This document shows, one piece after another, positions 1-6,560 of a DNA stretch of 11,349 nt. Origin of the DNA: JAEUNJ01 sp052035955 (GTDB lineage: Bacteria > Pseudomonadota > Gammaproteobacteria > Burkholderiales > Rhodocyclaceae); NCBI GenBank assembly GCA_052035955.1, contig JBPOHD010000141.1, positions 1-11,349 of the forward strand, read 5' to 3'. A program made the position numbers and the translations under genes. Positions within the stretch are counted from its first letter, which is position 1. Each line of letters opens with the position of its first letter. The notes under the pieces were generated by a model, which made no database searches, was not told the origin of the DNA, and worked only from the letters and a program-made list of their open reading frames with translations.

Positions 1-62
1 GCATGCGGCGCGATAACGGCCGTCCCGAAAGGCATCGCGGCGTGACCGCCGCTCCTACAAAA
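1..62 (+). repeat. REP-pair unit 1, cut by the window edge
   Basis: This is the right-hand portion of the first unit in the array; its GTAGGAG start would lie upstream of the window. It contains the left palindromic hairpin remnant, the middle stretch, and the right hairpin with the arms GCGGCG and CGCCGC, and it ends in CGCTCCTACAAAA. The following spacer (63-80) closely resembles the spacer before the last half-unit (1076-1093). Confidence 0.85.
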
Positions 63-80
63 CCCGGTGGCGCGGCCCGT

Positions 81-153
81 GTAGGAGCGCCGCATGCGGC
101 GCGATAACGGCCGTCCCGAAAGGCATCGCGGCGTAACCGCCGCTCCTACAAAA
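81..153 (+). repeat. REP-pair (BIME-like) unit 2, complete
   Basis: This is a complete copy of about 73 bp. The left end GTAGGAGCG and right end CGCTCCTAC are inverted repeats of each other. Inside are two separate hairpins: the left one is the 16-bp palindrome GCGCCGCATGCGGCGC and the right one has the arms GCGGCG and CGCCGC. Two inverted REPs in one unit is the layout of a bacterial interspersed mosaic element mobilised by a RAYT. Confidence 0.9.
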
Positions 154-167
154 ACCCGCCCGCCCCT

Positions 168-240
168 GTAGGAGCGCCGCACGCGGCGCGATAGCGGCCG
201 TCCCGAAAACCATCGCGGCGTCACCGCCGCTCCTACAAAA
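168..240 (+). repeat. REP-pair unit 3, complete
   Basis: This is a complete unit starting 87 bp after unit 2. It has minor changes: ACGCGGC replaces ATGCGGC in the left hairpin, which breaks one position of the palindrome, and AACC differs in the middle. Both outer inverted ends are intact. Confidence 0.9.
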
Positions 241-257
241 GCCCGACCACCGCCCCT

Positions 258-297
258 GTAGGAGCGCCGCATGCGGCGCGATAGCGGCGGTTCGAAA
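258..297 (+). repeat. REP unit, left half only, upstream of the RAYT gene
   Basis: Starting 90 bp after unit 3, the match to the unit runs through GTAGGAGCG, the 16-bp left palindrome and GATAGCGGCGG to TTCGAAA, then stops. The right half is missing here but begins again at about 861, immediately after the transposase gene. The two halves together make one unit. Confidence 0.85.
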
Positions 298-353
298 CGC
301 CACCCCGCCAATTCCCCCCACGCCGCCCGATCCCATTGTGATAACGTTTCATC

Positions 354-851
354 ATGACCGCGCGCCACGACTCCGCTTTGCCCCTTCCCCCGGCACCCCC
401 CGACCGCCCCCACGGCGGCCACCTGCGGCGGGGCCGATTTTCGGTCGCGGGCGGAATCTACCTGGTGACGACGGTGACGCTGGGACGCCGGCCCGCCTTC
501 GCCGACCTTGCGTTGGCCCGGACCGCCATCCTGGAGATGCGCGAGATGGAGCGCCGCGGCTTCGCGGAGACGCTGGCCTTCGTCCTGATGCCGGATCACC
601 TGCACTGGCTCCTCCAACTGGGGGAAGCGGGCAACCTGTCCCGCGTGGTGGGGAGATTCAAATCCGCCGTCGGCCACGCGGCCGGCACGCGCTTCTGGCA
701 GCCGGGGTTCCACGATCATGCCTTGCGGCGGGACGAGGACCTGAAGGAGGTGGCCAGGTATGTGGTGGCCAACCCCCTGCGCGCGGGATTGGCCAGCCGC
801 CTCGGGGATTGGCCCCATTGGGATGCGCGGTGGCTCGACGGGAAGGGGTAG
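354..851 (+). CDS. REP-associated tyrosine transposase (RAYT, IS200/Y1-HUH family)
   Basis: This 165-residue protein is predicted to be a single-strand DNA nuclease/transposase that recognises, cleaves and spreads REP hairpins. Seen in the sequence: a beta-strand YLVTTVTL (residues 36-43) typical of the Y1 fold, the metal-binding HxH in MPDHLHWLLQL (His82 and His84), the motif FWQPGFHDHALR (114-125), and the putative nucleophile Tyr136 in ARYVVANPLRAGL. Length is normal for the family and all catalytic residues are present, so it may be active. The first 28 residues are Pro/Arg-rich and carry no family motif. There is no clear Shine-Dalgarno before the ATG, so the start is the least certain part. 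REP units flank it on both sides in the same orientation, which independently supports the assignment. It is not a classical IS200 transposase, because no IS ends other than the REPs are visible. Confidence 0.93.
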   Translation: MTARHDSALPLPPAPPDRPHGGHLRRGRFSVAGGIYLVTTVTLGRRPAFADLALARTAILEMREMERRGFAETLAFVLMPDHLHWLLQLGEAGNLSRVVGRFKSAVGHAAGTRFWQPGFHDHALRRDEDLKEVARYVVANPLRAGLASRLGDWPHWDARWLDGKG

Positions 852-860
852 TGGCGGGGG

Positions 861-900
861 TCGAGAAAGGCATCGCGGCGTTACCGCCGCTCCTACAAAA
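861..900 (+). repeat. REP unit, right half only, downstream of the RAYT gene
   Basis: This begins at TCGAGAAAGGCATCGC, ten bases after the transposase stop codon, and contains the right hairpin and the terminal CGCTCCTACAAAA. It supplies the half missing from the copy at 258-297. Its hairpin may also act as the end of the transposase transcript. Confidence 0.85.
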
Positions 901-917
901 CCCCGCCCACTGCCCCT

Positions 918-989
918 GTGGAGCGCCGCATGCGGCGCGATGGCGGCCGTGACGGAAAGCATCGCGGCGTGGCCGCCGCTCCTACAAAA
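918..989 (+). repeat. REP-pair unit, complete, slightly worn
   Basis: This is a complete unit with one base lost at the left end (GTGGAGCG instead of GTAGGAGCG). Left and right hairpins are present. It starts 87 bp before the next copy. Confidence 0.87.
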
Positions 990-1004
990 ACCCGACCCCC
1001 CCCT

Positions 1005-1075
1005 GTAGCGCCGCATGCGGCGCGATTGCGGCCGTTACGGAAGGCATCGCGGCGTTACCGCCGCTCCTACAAAAA
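1005..1075 (+). repeat. REP-pair unit, complete except for a 3-bp loss at the left end
   Basis: The left end reads GTAGCGCC, having lost three bases, and the rest of the unit is intact. The right end CGCTCCTAC is perfect. The start-to-start distance to the following half-unit is 89 bp. Confidence 0.87.
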
Positions 1076-1093
1076 CCAGGTGGCGCGGCCCCT

Positions 1094-1127
1094 GTGGGAG
1101 CGCGGCATGCGGCGCGATGGCGGCGCC
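1094..1127 (+). repeat. REP unit, terminal left half
   Basis: The copy starts GTGGGAGCG and holds a left hairpin with one changed base. It ends exactly where the minus-strand gene's stop codon begins (1127-1129). The array therefore stops at the 3' end of that gene. No right half is seen. Confidence 0.75.
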
Positions 1128-2161
1128 TACACCACGACCGGCACGCCGTGGCTTGCGTCGTCGGTGAGGATCTCGAAGGCGGCGCGGTGGGCGGTGCGCA
1201 GTTCCAGGGGCGGGCGGCCGGGCCGTTCCAGGGTCAGGTCGCAGGCGGCGATCTTGCAGTTCAGGCAGGTCTTGGCGCCGCCGGGCGGGTTGCCGTAGGT
1301 GAGCCCGACGAAGGATTCCCGCGCCGCGTGGATGCGGCCCCGCACCCGGGCCCCAGGTCCGGAGGAATCGAAGGTCCACTCGAAGCAGCGGTAGGCGCCG
1401 CGGGCCCGCAGGGCCTGGCCGAGGCCGTTGAGGGCGTATTCGCGGCCTTCCGCCCGCAGCACCAGCAGGGTGAGCCATGGCGACCACAGTTGCGACCATT
1501 GAGGGGACCAGGCCGGCCCCAGGCGCACCCTGGCCGTCGTGCATTCCAGGAAGGCCTCCGGCGCCCCGTCGAAGCCCGCGACCTGGCCCCAGGCGTAGCG
1601 GTCCGTGTGGCGGCTGCCCCAGTTGTGGTTCTGGCTGCCCCGCCAGCCCTCGACGGGCATCTCCACGCCGTCGACGGTCACGCGGCCGTCATAGACCGCG
1701 CCCGGGCTGCCGACCAGGGCCTTGGCCTTCGGCAGCGCCCGGCCGTAGAAGGATTCCGGCAGCAGCAGCAGGGGCGGCCCGCCGCCGCCGTAGCGCAGGT
1801 CCCAGGCCAGGCGGTGGCCCTGCCCCGCCGCCTCCCCGGACAGGCGACCGTCGGCGAGCCGGGCGCCGCCGACGGCGACCTCGAGGCCTGCCGCGGAAAA
1901 ACCGCACCCGGCGATGGGGTGTGCCTCCCGCACGGCGGCGATCCGCCCCGCCTCGCCGTCGAACCAGATCGCCCACAGTTCGCCGAGGGCCTCCTGCGGC
2001 CGGCCGAGGGGGCAGAAGACGGTGTAGCGGATCCAGAAGGCGAGGGGCCTTTCGGGATGGTTGGCGCGCTGGAACCAGCTTTCGTAATGGCCGCCGGCCA
2101 TCCCCGGGCGAAAGCGGGCGGCATTCCAGCGGTCCCTGTCGGCGGACGTTCCGGTGCTCAT
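1127..2161 (-). CDS. CrtC/AttH-like lipocalin-fold protein
   Basis: This 344-residue protein has no signal peptide. The N-terminus, with HYESWFQRANHP (25-36) and a WIRYTVF strand, and the central GSQNHNWGSRHTDRYAW (175-191) resemble the two-domain lipocalin-like fold of the hydroxyneurosporene synthase (CrtC)/AttH group, in which the NHNWG block lies at the junction of the two beta-barrels. The C-terminal part has GGAKTCLNC (294-302), a closely spaced Cys pair that could bind metal or form a disulfide; this is inference. No carotenoid genes are nearby, so a role in carotenoid hydration is not supported, and the substrate is unknown. The start is backed by GGGGAG about 9 bases upstream. The gene ends against a REP half-unit and diverges from the rhodanese gene. 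Family level is moderately sure; function is not known. Confidence 0.6.
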   Translation of the reverse strand: MSTGTSADRDRWNAARFRPGMAGGHYESWFQRANHPERPLAFWIRYTVFCPLGRPQEALGELWAIWFDGEAGRIAAVREAHPIAGCGFSAAGLEVAVGGARLADGRLSGEAAGQGHRLAWDLRYGGGGPPLLLLPESFYGRALPKAKALVGSPGAVYDGRVTVDGVEMPVEGWRGSQNHNWGSRHTDRYAWGQVAGFDGAPEAFLECTTARVRLGPAWSPQWSQLWSPWLTLLVLRAEGREYALNGLGQALRARGAYRCFEWTFDSSGPGARVRGRIHAARESFVGLTYGNPPGGAKTCLNCKIAACDLTLERPGRPPLELRTAHRAAFEILTDDASHGVPVVV

Positions 2162-2386
2162 GCTGGGCTCCCCGTGTCGGCGGCTCGGCGGATGGACGAG
2201 CCCCCATTATCCGGCGGGAATCTCCTCGCCGTGCGTCCCCGTGCCGCGCCATGACGACGACACGCGCCGCCGGCCCCTCCCCACCCGTCCCTACCCAGCC
2301 CACCCATCCCCACCCCTGGGCGGCCCCGCCCGGCCATTGGTGGTAGGCTTTCGCCCGCATCCCCCGTTTCCCTCCCCGATCCGCCC

Positions 2387-2845
2387 ATGACCGCCGTTCC
2401 GAAGCAGATCCTCGCCGCCCTCCCCGCGCTCGCCCTGCTCGCCTTCCTTGCGCTGCTGCCCGCCCGGCCGGCCCTGGCCGTCACCGACCTGCCGGCCCCG
2501 GAGGCCTATTCCGCGCTGGAAGCCGGGCAGCTCACCCTGGTGGACATCCGCACGCCGCCGGAATGGCGGGAGACCGGCGTCGCCAAGGGGGTCAAGCGCC
2601 TGGACATGCTGCATCCCGGCGGCGCCCCCGGCTTCGTGGCCGACCTGCTCAAGCAGGTGGGCGGCGACCGCAACGCCCCCATCGCCCTCATCTGCCGCAC
2701 CGGCAACCGCACCACCCAGGTGGCGCGCTACCTGGAGGCCCAGGGCTTCACCCGCATCTACAACGTCAGGGAAGGCATGGCCGGCAGCGCCGCCGGGCCC
2801 GGCTGGCTGCGCCGCGGCCTGCCCGTGGAGCCCTGCGCCTGCTGA
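2387..2845 (+). CDS. Exported single-domain rhodanese-like sulfurtransferase
   Basis: This 152-residue protein has a Sec signal peptide: a short basic start, then a long Ala/Leu core, with probable cleavage after ALA at residue 31. The mature part is one rhodanese domain with LVDIRTPPEW (51-60), the active-site loop ICRTGNRT with nucleophile Cys103, and the closing IYNVREGM (124-131). The six-residue loop after the catalytic Cys is the size expected for sulfur rather than phosphate chemistry. It probably moves sulfane sulfur in the periplasm, like PspE-type proteins. Two further Cys (150 and 152, ending PCAC) could be redox active, which is inference. There is no strong ribosome-binding site; the start is chosen because it gives a complete signal peptide. 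It lies 45 bp ahead of the DUF3617 gene, so the two are probably co-transcribed. Confidence 0.9.
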   Translation: MTAVPKQILAALPALALLAFLALLPARPALAVTDLPAPEAYSALEAGQLTLVDIRTPPEWRETGVAKGVKRLDMLHPGGAPGFVADLLKQVGGDRNAPIALICRTGNRTTQVARYLEAQGFTRIYNVREGMAGSAAGPGWLRRGLPVEPCAC

Positions 2846-2890
2846 GGCCGCCCCCCCGCGCCGGACCTTTCCTTCACCCAGGAGAACGCC

Positions 2891-3502
2891 ATGACAGCCA
2901 GATTCACCGCCATCCTCCTCGCCGCCCTGGGCGGCAGCCTTGCCGGCAACGCCCTCGCCCAGGGGTCCGGCCTCAAGCCGGGCCTGTGGGAAGTGAAGCA
3001 GTTGAAGCAGGTCATGGACGGCAAGGACATGGGCGCCCAGATGGCCGCCGCCCAGGCCCAGATGCAGCAGGCCTACGCCAACATGCCGCCGGCCCAGCGC
3101 AAGCAGATGGAGGCCATGATGGCCAAGCAGGGCGTCGCCCCGCCCGCCGCCGCCGCCGGTGGCGGCCAGCGCATCTGCATCAGCCCCGAGATGGCCGCCC
3201 GCGACAAGCCCATGGTGGACCCGGAGGGCCGCTGCGAACCCACCAAGTTCAGCCGCAGCGGCAACCGGGTGAGCTTCGAGGTCAATTGCAACTTCGAGGG
3301 CCAGCAGATGAGCGGCAAGGGCGAGAGCACCACCTCGCCCGATTCCGTGTCCACGAAGATGGACATGGTGATGACCGGCCGCGACGGCCGCCACACCATG
3401 CAGAGCGAGACCCAGATGCGCTGGCTGGGCGCCGACTGCGGCGCCGTCAAGCCGGCCGACCAGATGCTGCGGGAGATGCAGGGCGCGATGCGGAAGAAGT
3501 AG
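2891..3502 (+). CDS. Exported DUF3617 family protein
   Basis: This 203-residue protein has an N-terminal signal peptide with cleavage likely after NALA (about residue 23). It then shows the LKPGLWEVK opening (28-36) that marks DUF3617, a Met/Gln-rich, probably helical stretch (43-80), an Ala-rich linker, and the beta-rich second half. Four Cys (96, 115, 133, 183) could form two disulfides, which suits a periplasmic location. The molecular function of DUF3617 is not established. A good Shine-Dalgarno (AGGAGA) sits about 6 bases before the ATG. It follows the rhodanese gene by 45 bp and converges with the sheath gene, whose stop codon is only 8 bp away. Confidence 0.9.
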   Translation: MTARFTAILLAALGGSLAGNALAQGSGLKPGLWEVKQLKQVMDGKDMGAQMAAAQAQMQQAYANMPPAQRKQMEAMMAKQGVAPPAAAAGGGQRICISPEMAARDKPMVDPEGRCEPTKFSRSGNRVSFEVNCNFEGQQMSGKGESTTSPDSVSTKMDMVMTGRDGRHTMQSETQMRWLGADCGAVKPADQMLREMQGAMRKK

Positions 3503-3510
3503 GCCGGCGC

Positions 3511-5634
3511 TCAGCCCTTCCGGTCGGCCGTCGATTGGCCGATGCGGAAGATCACGAATTCCGCCGGCCGGAGGACCGCGCAGCCGACCAGGCAGACCAG
3601 GCGGCCTTCGTCCAGGTCGGCCTGGGTCATGGTACTGCGGTCGCAACGCACGAAGAAGGCTTCCTTCGGCGTCGCGCCCGGCAGGGCGCCGCTGCGCCAT
3701 TCCCCGTGGAGGAAATCCCCGATGGCGGCCCGCAGGCCCGCCCACAGGATTTCGCCGTTCGGCTCGAACACCGCCCACCGGGTGCCCCGGTCGATGGAGT
3801 GCTCCAGGTAGTCGAAGTAGCGCCGCACGCCCACGTACTTCCACTCCGGGTCCGAGCTGGCGGTGCGGGCGCCCCACAGCCGGTTTCCGCGCCCGGGAAA
3901 GCTGCGGAAGCAGTTGATGCCTTCTGGACTGAGGATGTCCTGCCGGGCCTTGTCGATGGCCGTCTCGAAGCCGGCCGCCGTGCGCAGGGGCTCGTTGGCC
4001 GGCGCCTCGCGGACGCCCCGCTCGGCGTCGGTGCGGGCATGGAGGCCGGCGACGAAGCCGGACGGCGGCAGCGGGATCCGCGCGCCGGTCACCGGGTCGT
4101 CGGCCAGCACCCAGGGGTAGTAGAGGGCGGCACGGGAGGAATCGATCTGCCCGCGCAGCCAGCGGATCCCTTCGATGCCCTGGCCGTTGGCGCCTTCCAG
4201 CAGGGCGATCCGGTAGCGCGCCGCCTCCGCATGGGCGACCAGGGCGGCGGCGATGCCGAGGGCATCGGCATCGTCCGGGCGCCCGGTGTCGGCGGCGGCG
4301 CCCGGCGCCGCCACGATGGCGACCTCCTCCACCCCGGCCAGGGCCACCAGGCCCGTCTCCAGGCCCGTCTCCACGCCCGCCGCCAGGCCCGTTTCCAGGC
4401 TCGCCGCCGACCCCACGGCCGGACTGCCCGGACTGCCGGCATAGTCGGCCACGGCGGGACGACGCCCGTCGTTGCCGCCGGACAGGGCGAGGACGAGGGA
4501 ACGGTCCGCCTCGGCGGAGCCCGGGTCGGCGAGGGCCGCCGCCAGGGGCCGGCCACGGCCGCGCGCCTCGTGCAGCAGGGCCTCCACCACCTCCAGCCCG
4601 GTCGGAACCCAGCCCCCGCCGCCGCCGGACAGCGTGACCACCAGGGGCGGCACGGCCCGGCCGTCGATCCCGCTGGCATCCTCGGCGAAGCAGGCCGCCA
4701 GGCTGCCCTGGACGACCACGCCACCGCCACCCCCGCCACCCCCGCCACCCCCATGGCCGCCGGCCGTGGCCCGGCGCGGATCCGGCGCCAGGCCCCCCCA
4801 GGTTTCGCCGGGGCTGCCGACGGTGACGGCCAGGGTGAGCACCCGGACCTGGTCACCCAGGGCCGGGGCCTGCCCTGGCTGGGGCGGGGTCATCCCGTCG
4901 GCATCGAGCGCCGCGCCCGGGCCGGCGAAGCGCCAGGAGGGGGTCCCGGCCGTCCCCGTCGTACTGGCCTGGGCCAGCCGGAAGCCGCCGGCGCCCGCCG
5001 GGCCGGCGCGGACCCACACCACGTCGGCCTCGGCCAGGCCGCGGGCCACGGTGCGCTGGCGCGGGCTGCCGTCCGGGCCGGCGACGGGCCGGCCGCCGGC
5101 ATCCAGCACCGGCTCCGTGCCCAGGGCATTGGGGCCCAGCCGCAGGGCGACCGTGATGTCCAGGTTGCCCGCCGCCCCGGGGTAACGGGCCCGCAGTTCC
5201 AGGGCCGGCGCCGCCGCCGCGGCGGGGATGCAGGCCCGCCCGTGGCCGTCCGCATAGGACTGGCCCACCCGGGGTGCCGTCCGCGCCCCGCCGAAGGCCG
5301 GCCGGCCGGTGGCCGGATCCCGCGGCGGATAGCTCCCGGCCAGGGGCGCGAAGACCCGGGCCACGAAGAGGCGCCGGCCGCCTTCCGCGAAGAAGGCGCG
5401 CACGCCGTGCCACAGGTAATCGTGCAGGGGCGGCCCGCCGAAATCGAGCTGCCCGCCGCCGCCGAAGAGGCGCTCGAACTCGGCCAGGCCAGTCACCAGC
5501 GCCGGGGGCCCGCCCACCGGGCCCTGGCGGGCCGGGCCCACGAAGCCGGCCGTCGAGGTGGCCACGCCCTCGATGGACCGGGACCGGAAGGAGGTCTCCT
5601 CCACGTACACGCCGGGGGCGAGGTACTCGGGCAT
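3511..5634 (-). CDS. Phage/contractile injection system tail sheath protein (orphan)
   Basis: This 707-residue protein opens with the classic sheath start MPEYLAPGVYVEE and closes with the conserved sheath core: FRSFPGRGNRLWGART, DPEWKYVGVRRYFDYLEHSI, WAVFEPN, and FFVRCDRSTMTQADLDEGR before the final PAEFVIFRIG. Sheath subunits polymerise around an inner tube and contract to drive it into a target, in phage tails and in phage-like extracellular contractile injection systems. The middle is expanded by a low-complexity insert with a run of eleven Gly and, further on, three ETGL repeats. The upstream ATG (at 5670) was rejected: an AGGAG lies about 7 bases before the chosen ATG and the family motif starts there. 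No tube, baseplate, spike, ATPase or cap gene is in the window, and the neighbours are metabolic. It could be read through from the VOC gene 55 bp upstream. Confidence 0.92.
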   Translation of the reverse strand: MPEYLAPGVYVEETSFRSRSIEGVATSTAGFVGPARQGPVGGPPALVTGLAEFERLFGGGGQLDFGGPPLHDYLWHGVRAFFAEGGRRLFVARVFAPLAGSYPPRDPATGRPAFGGARTAPRVGQSYADGHGRACIPAAAAAPALELRARYPGAAGNLDITVALRLGPNALGTEPVLDAGGRPVAGPDGSPRQRTVARGLAEADVVWVRAGPAGAGGFRLAQASTTGTAGTPSWRFAGPGAALDADGMTPPQPGQAPALGDQVRVLTLAVTVGSPGETWGGLAPDPRRATAGGHGGGGGGGGGGGVVVQGSLAACFAEDASGIDGRAVPPLVVTLSGGGGGWVPTGLEVVEALLHEARGRGRPLAAALADPGSAEADRSLVLALSGGNDGRRPAVADYAGSPGSPAVGSAASLETGLAAGVETGLETGLVALAGVEEVAIVAAPGAAADTGRPDDADALGIAAALVAHAEAARYRIALLEGANGQGIEGIRWLRGQIDSSRAALYYPWVLADDPVTGARIPLPPSGFVAGLHARTDAERGVREAPANEPLRTAAGFETAIDKARQDILSPEGINCFRSFPGRGNRLWGARTASSDPEWKYVGVRRYFDYLEHSIDRGTRWAVFEPNGEILWAGLRAAIGDFLHGEWRSGALPGATPKEAFFVRCDRSTMTQADLDEGRLVCLVGCAVLRPAEFVIFRIGQSTADRKG

Positions 5635-5689
5635 CGCGACTCCTTTCCGTGCCGCCGGCGGCGGCTCCATGCCGCCGGGCGGCCCCGGC

Positions 5690-6058
5690 CTACTGCATCG
5701 AGTGCAGGCCGATCATGTTGCCTTCCGTGTCCGACACCAGCGCCACGAAGCCGTACTGGCCGATGGAGAACTTCTCCTTCTGCACCCGGCCGCCGGCCTG
5801 GACCGCCTTGGCCGCCTCCACGGCGCAATCGGCGCAGGAGAAATAGACCAGCACGCTGTTGCCCCCGGCCGGGAAGCCCGGCATGCGCACCAGCGCGCCC
5901 GAGGCGCCATAGGTTTCCTGCCCCATCGGGAAGGCCCACATCTCGATGCCGGGACTGTCCAGCGAGCTCAGGGTCCGGCCGAACACGGCCTCGTAGAAAG
6001 CCTTTGCGCGCTGCATGTCGTCGACGTAGATCTCGAACCAGCCCACGGGATTGCCCAT
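5690..6058 (-). CDS. VOC (glyoxalase/bleomycin-resistance fold) family protein
   Basis: This 122-residue protein is a single vicinal-oxygen-chelate domain made of two beta-alpha-beta-beta-beta modules. Seen: GWFEIYVDDMQRAKAFYEAVFG (6-27), which is the usual first strand and helix, and the closing FVALVSDTEGNMIGLHS. Two close Cys (75 and 78) sit in YFSCADC. The closest recognisable type is the small single-domain VOC protein annotated as glyoxalase or enzyme of unknown substrate. The start was chosen at MGNPVGW, with AGGAAAGG upstream; the longer upstream reading is Pro-rich and unlike the family. It has its own copy of a two-box motif upstream (6151-6188), shared with the SRPBCC gene, so the two are likely induced together. 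Confidence 0.88.
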   Translation of the reverse strand: MGNPVGWFEIYVDDMQRAKAFYEAVFGRTLSSLDSPGIEMWAFPMGQETYGASGALVRMPGFPAGGNSVLVYFSCADCAVEAAKAVQAGGRVQKEKFSIGQYGFVALVSDTEGNMIGLHSMQ

Positions 6059-6125
6059 GTCATGCCCTTTCCTGTCAGGTTGAGTCCGGGGCGCGGCCAC
6101 GGGGCAGCCGGCGCCCGCCGAGGGA

Positions 6126-6146
6126 GGGGCCGGCGACGCCGGCCCC
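6126..6146. other. Perfect 21-bp palindrome in the leader of the VOC gene
   Basis: Two perfectly complementary 10-base arms (GGGGCCGGCG and CGCCGGCCCC) surround a single A. It lies between the DUF1330 stop and the VOC start, just downstream of the shared two-box motif. There is no T-run after it on either strand, so it is not a standard intrinsic terminator. It may be an operator or a 5'-UTR hairpin. Confidence 0.5.
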
Positions 6147-6150
6147 GCAA

Positions 6151-6188
6151 GCATGGTGCAGCAATGTCATGAAGGATTCAAGAAACGC
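6151..6188 (-). promoter_or_regulatory. Two-box promoter/operator motif upstream of the VOC gene
   Basis: On the minus strand this reads GCGTTTCTTG, 14 variable bases, then TTGCTGCACCATGC. The identical boxes with identical spacing occur upstream of the SRPBCC gene. It begins 93 bases before the VOC start codon. A TTGAAT/CACCAT pair at 17 bp fits a weak sigma-70 promoter, but the conserved blocks are larger than a sigma-70 site needs, so an alternative sigma factor or activator is likelier. Confidence 0.6.
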
Positions 6189-6198
6189 CGCCGGCCGG

Positions 6199-6489
6199 TC
6201 ACGGCAGGCCCTCGACGCTGACCAGCCGGGCCGAGCTGCAGGCGTCCCGGACCGCCTTGAGCCCCTGGTACACCGGCCCGTAGTAGAAGGCCTCCCAGGC
6301 TTCGACGGTGGGGAACTCCAGCAGCACGATGCGCCGGGGCGTCCAGTCGCCCTCGTACACCTTGTGGGGGCCGCCGCGCGCCAGGTAACGGGCGCCCGCC
6401 TCCGCCAGGGCCGGCTTCACCCCGGCCATGAACTCCTGGTACCGCTCCGGGTCGCGAATTTCCACATCGAACACCACGTAGGCCGCCAT
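6199..6489 (-). CDS. DUF1330 domain-containing protein
   Basis: This 96-residue protein is a complete DUF1330 domain of the dimeric alpha-beta barrel (ferredoxin-like) fold. Seen: AYVVFDVEIRDPERYQEF (3-20), ARYLARGGPHKVYEGDW, IVLLEFPTVEAWEAFYYGPVYQ and a final ARLVSVEGLP, all typical. The enzymatic role of this family is not established; small single-domain members often sit with VOC, SRPBCC and YCII-like proteins. The start is set by a strong GGGAGGTGGAG just before the ATG and by the family length; the open frame runs much further upstream but overlaps the SRPBCC gene. It lies 71 bp after the SRPBCC stop with no copy of the two-box motif between them, so it is probably transcribed from the SRPBCC promoter. 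Confidence 0.88.
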   Translation of the reverse strand: MAAYVVFDVEIRDPERYQEFMAGVKPALAEAGARYLARGGPHKVYEGDWTPRRIVLLEFPTVEAWEAFYYGPVYQGLKAVRDACSSARLVSVEGLP

Positions 6490-6560
6490 CCTCCACCTCC
6501 CATCGCCTGACTGTTTCATGACCGTCCGGTGCCCGCGTCGCGCGGCCCGGCGCCCCGCGC

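Noticed and set aside
1..1127. Regularly spaced repeats that could suggest a CRISPR array.
   Set aside because: Repeats are 73 bp with two internal hairpins, spacers are only about 14-18 bp and partly identical, and a RAYT gene lies inside; no cas genes are seen.
1094..2254. Plus-strand open frame (about 386 codons) opposite the CrtC-like gene.
   Set aside because: It is a low-complexity mirror of the real gene on the other strand. The minus-strand frame has recognisable motifs and a ribosome-binding site.
2291..3877. Minus-strand open frame (about 528 codons) opposite the rhodanese and DUF3617 genes.
   Set aside because: It is His/Gly/Ala-rich with no family resemblance, while the plus-strand genes have signal peptides and conserved cores.
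5635..5670. Upstream ATG that would lengthen the sheath protein by 12 residues.
   Set aside because: The sheath family begins at MPEYLAPGVYVEE, and an AGGAG is well placed before that ATG.
2563..6510. Very long plus-strand open frame (about 1315 codons) across the rhodanese, DUF3617, sheath, VOC and DUF1330 genes.
   Set aside because: It is an Arg/Gly/Pro/His-rich antisense or frame-shifted reading produced by high GC; it has no domain and overlaps several genes with clear families.
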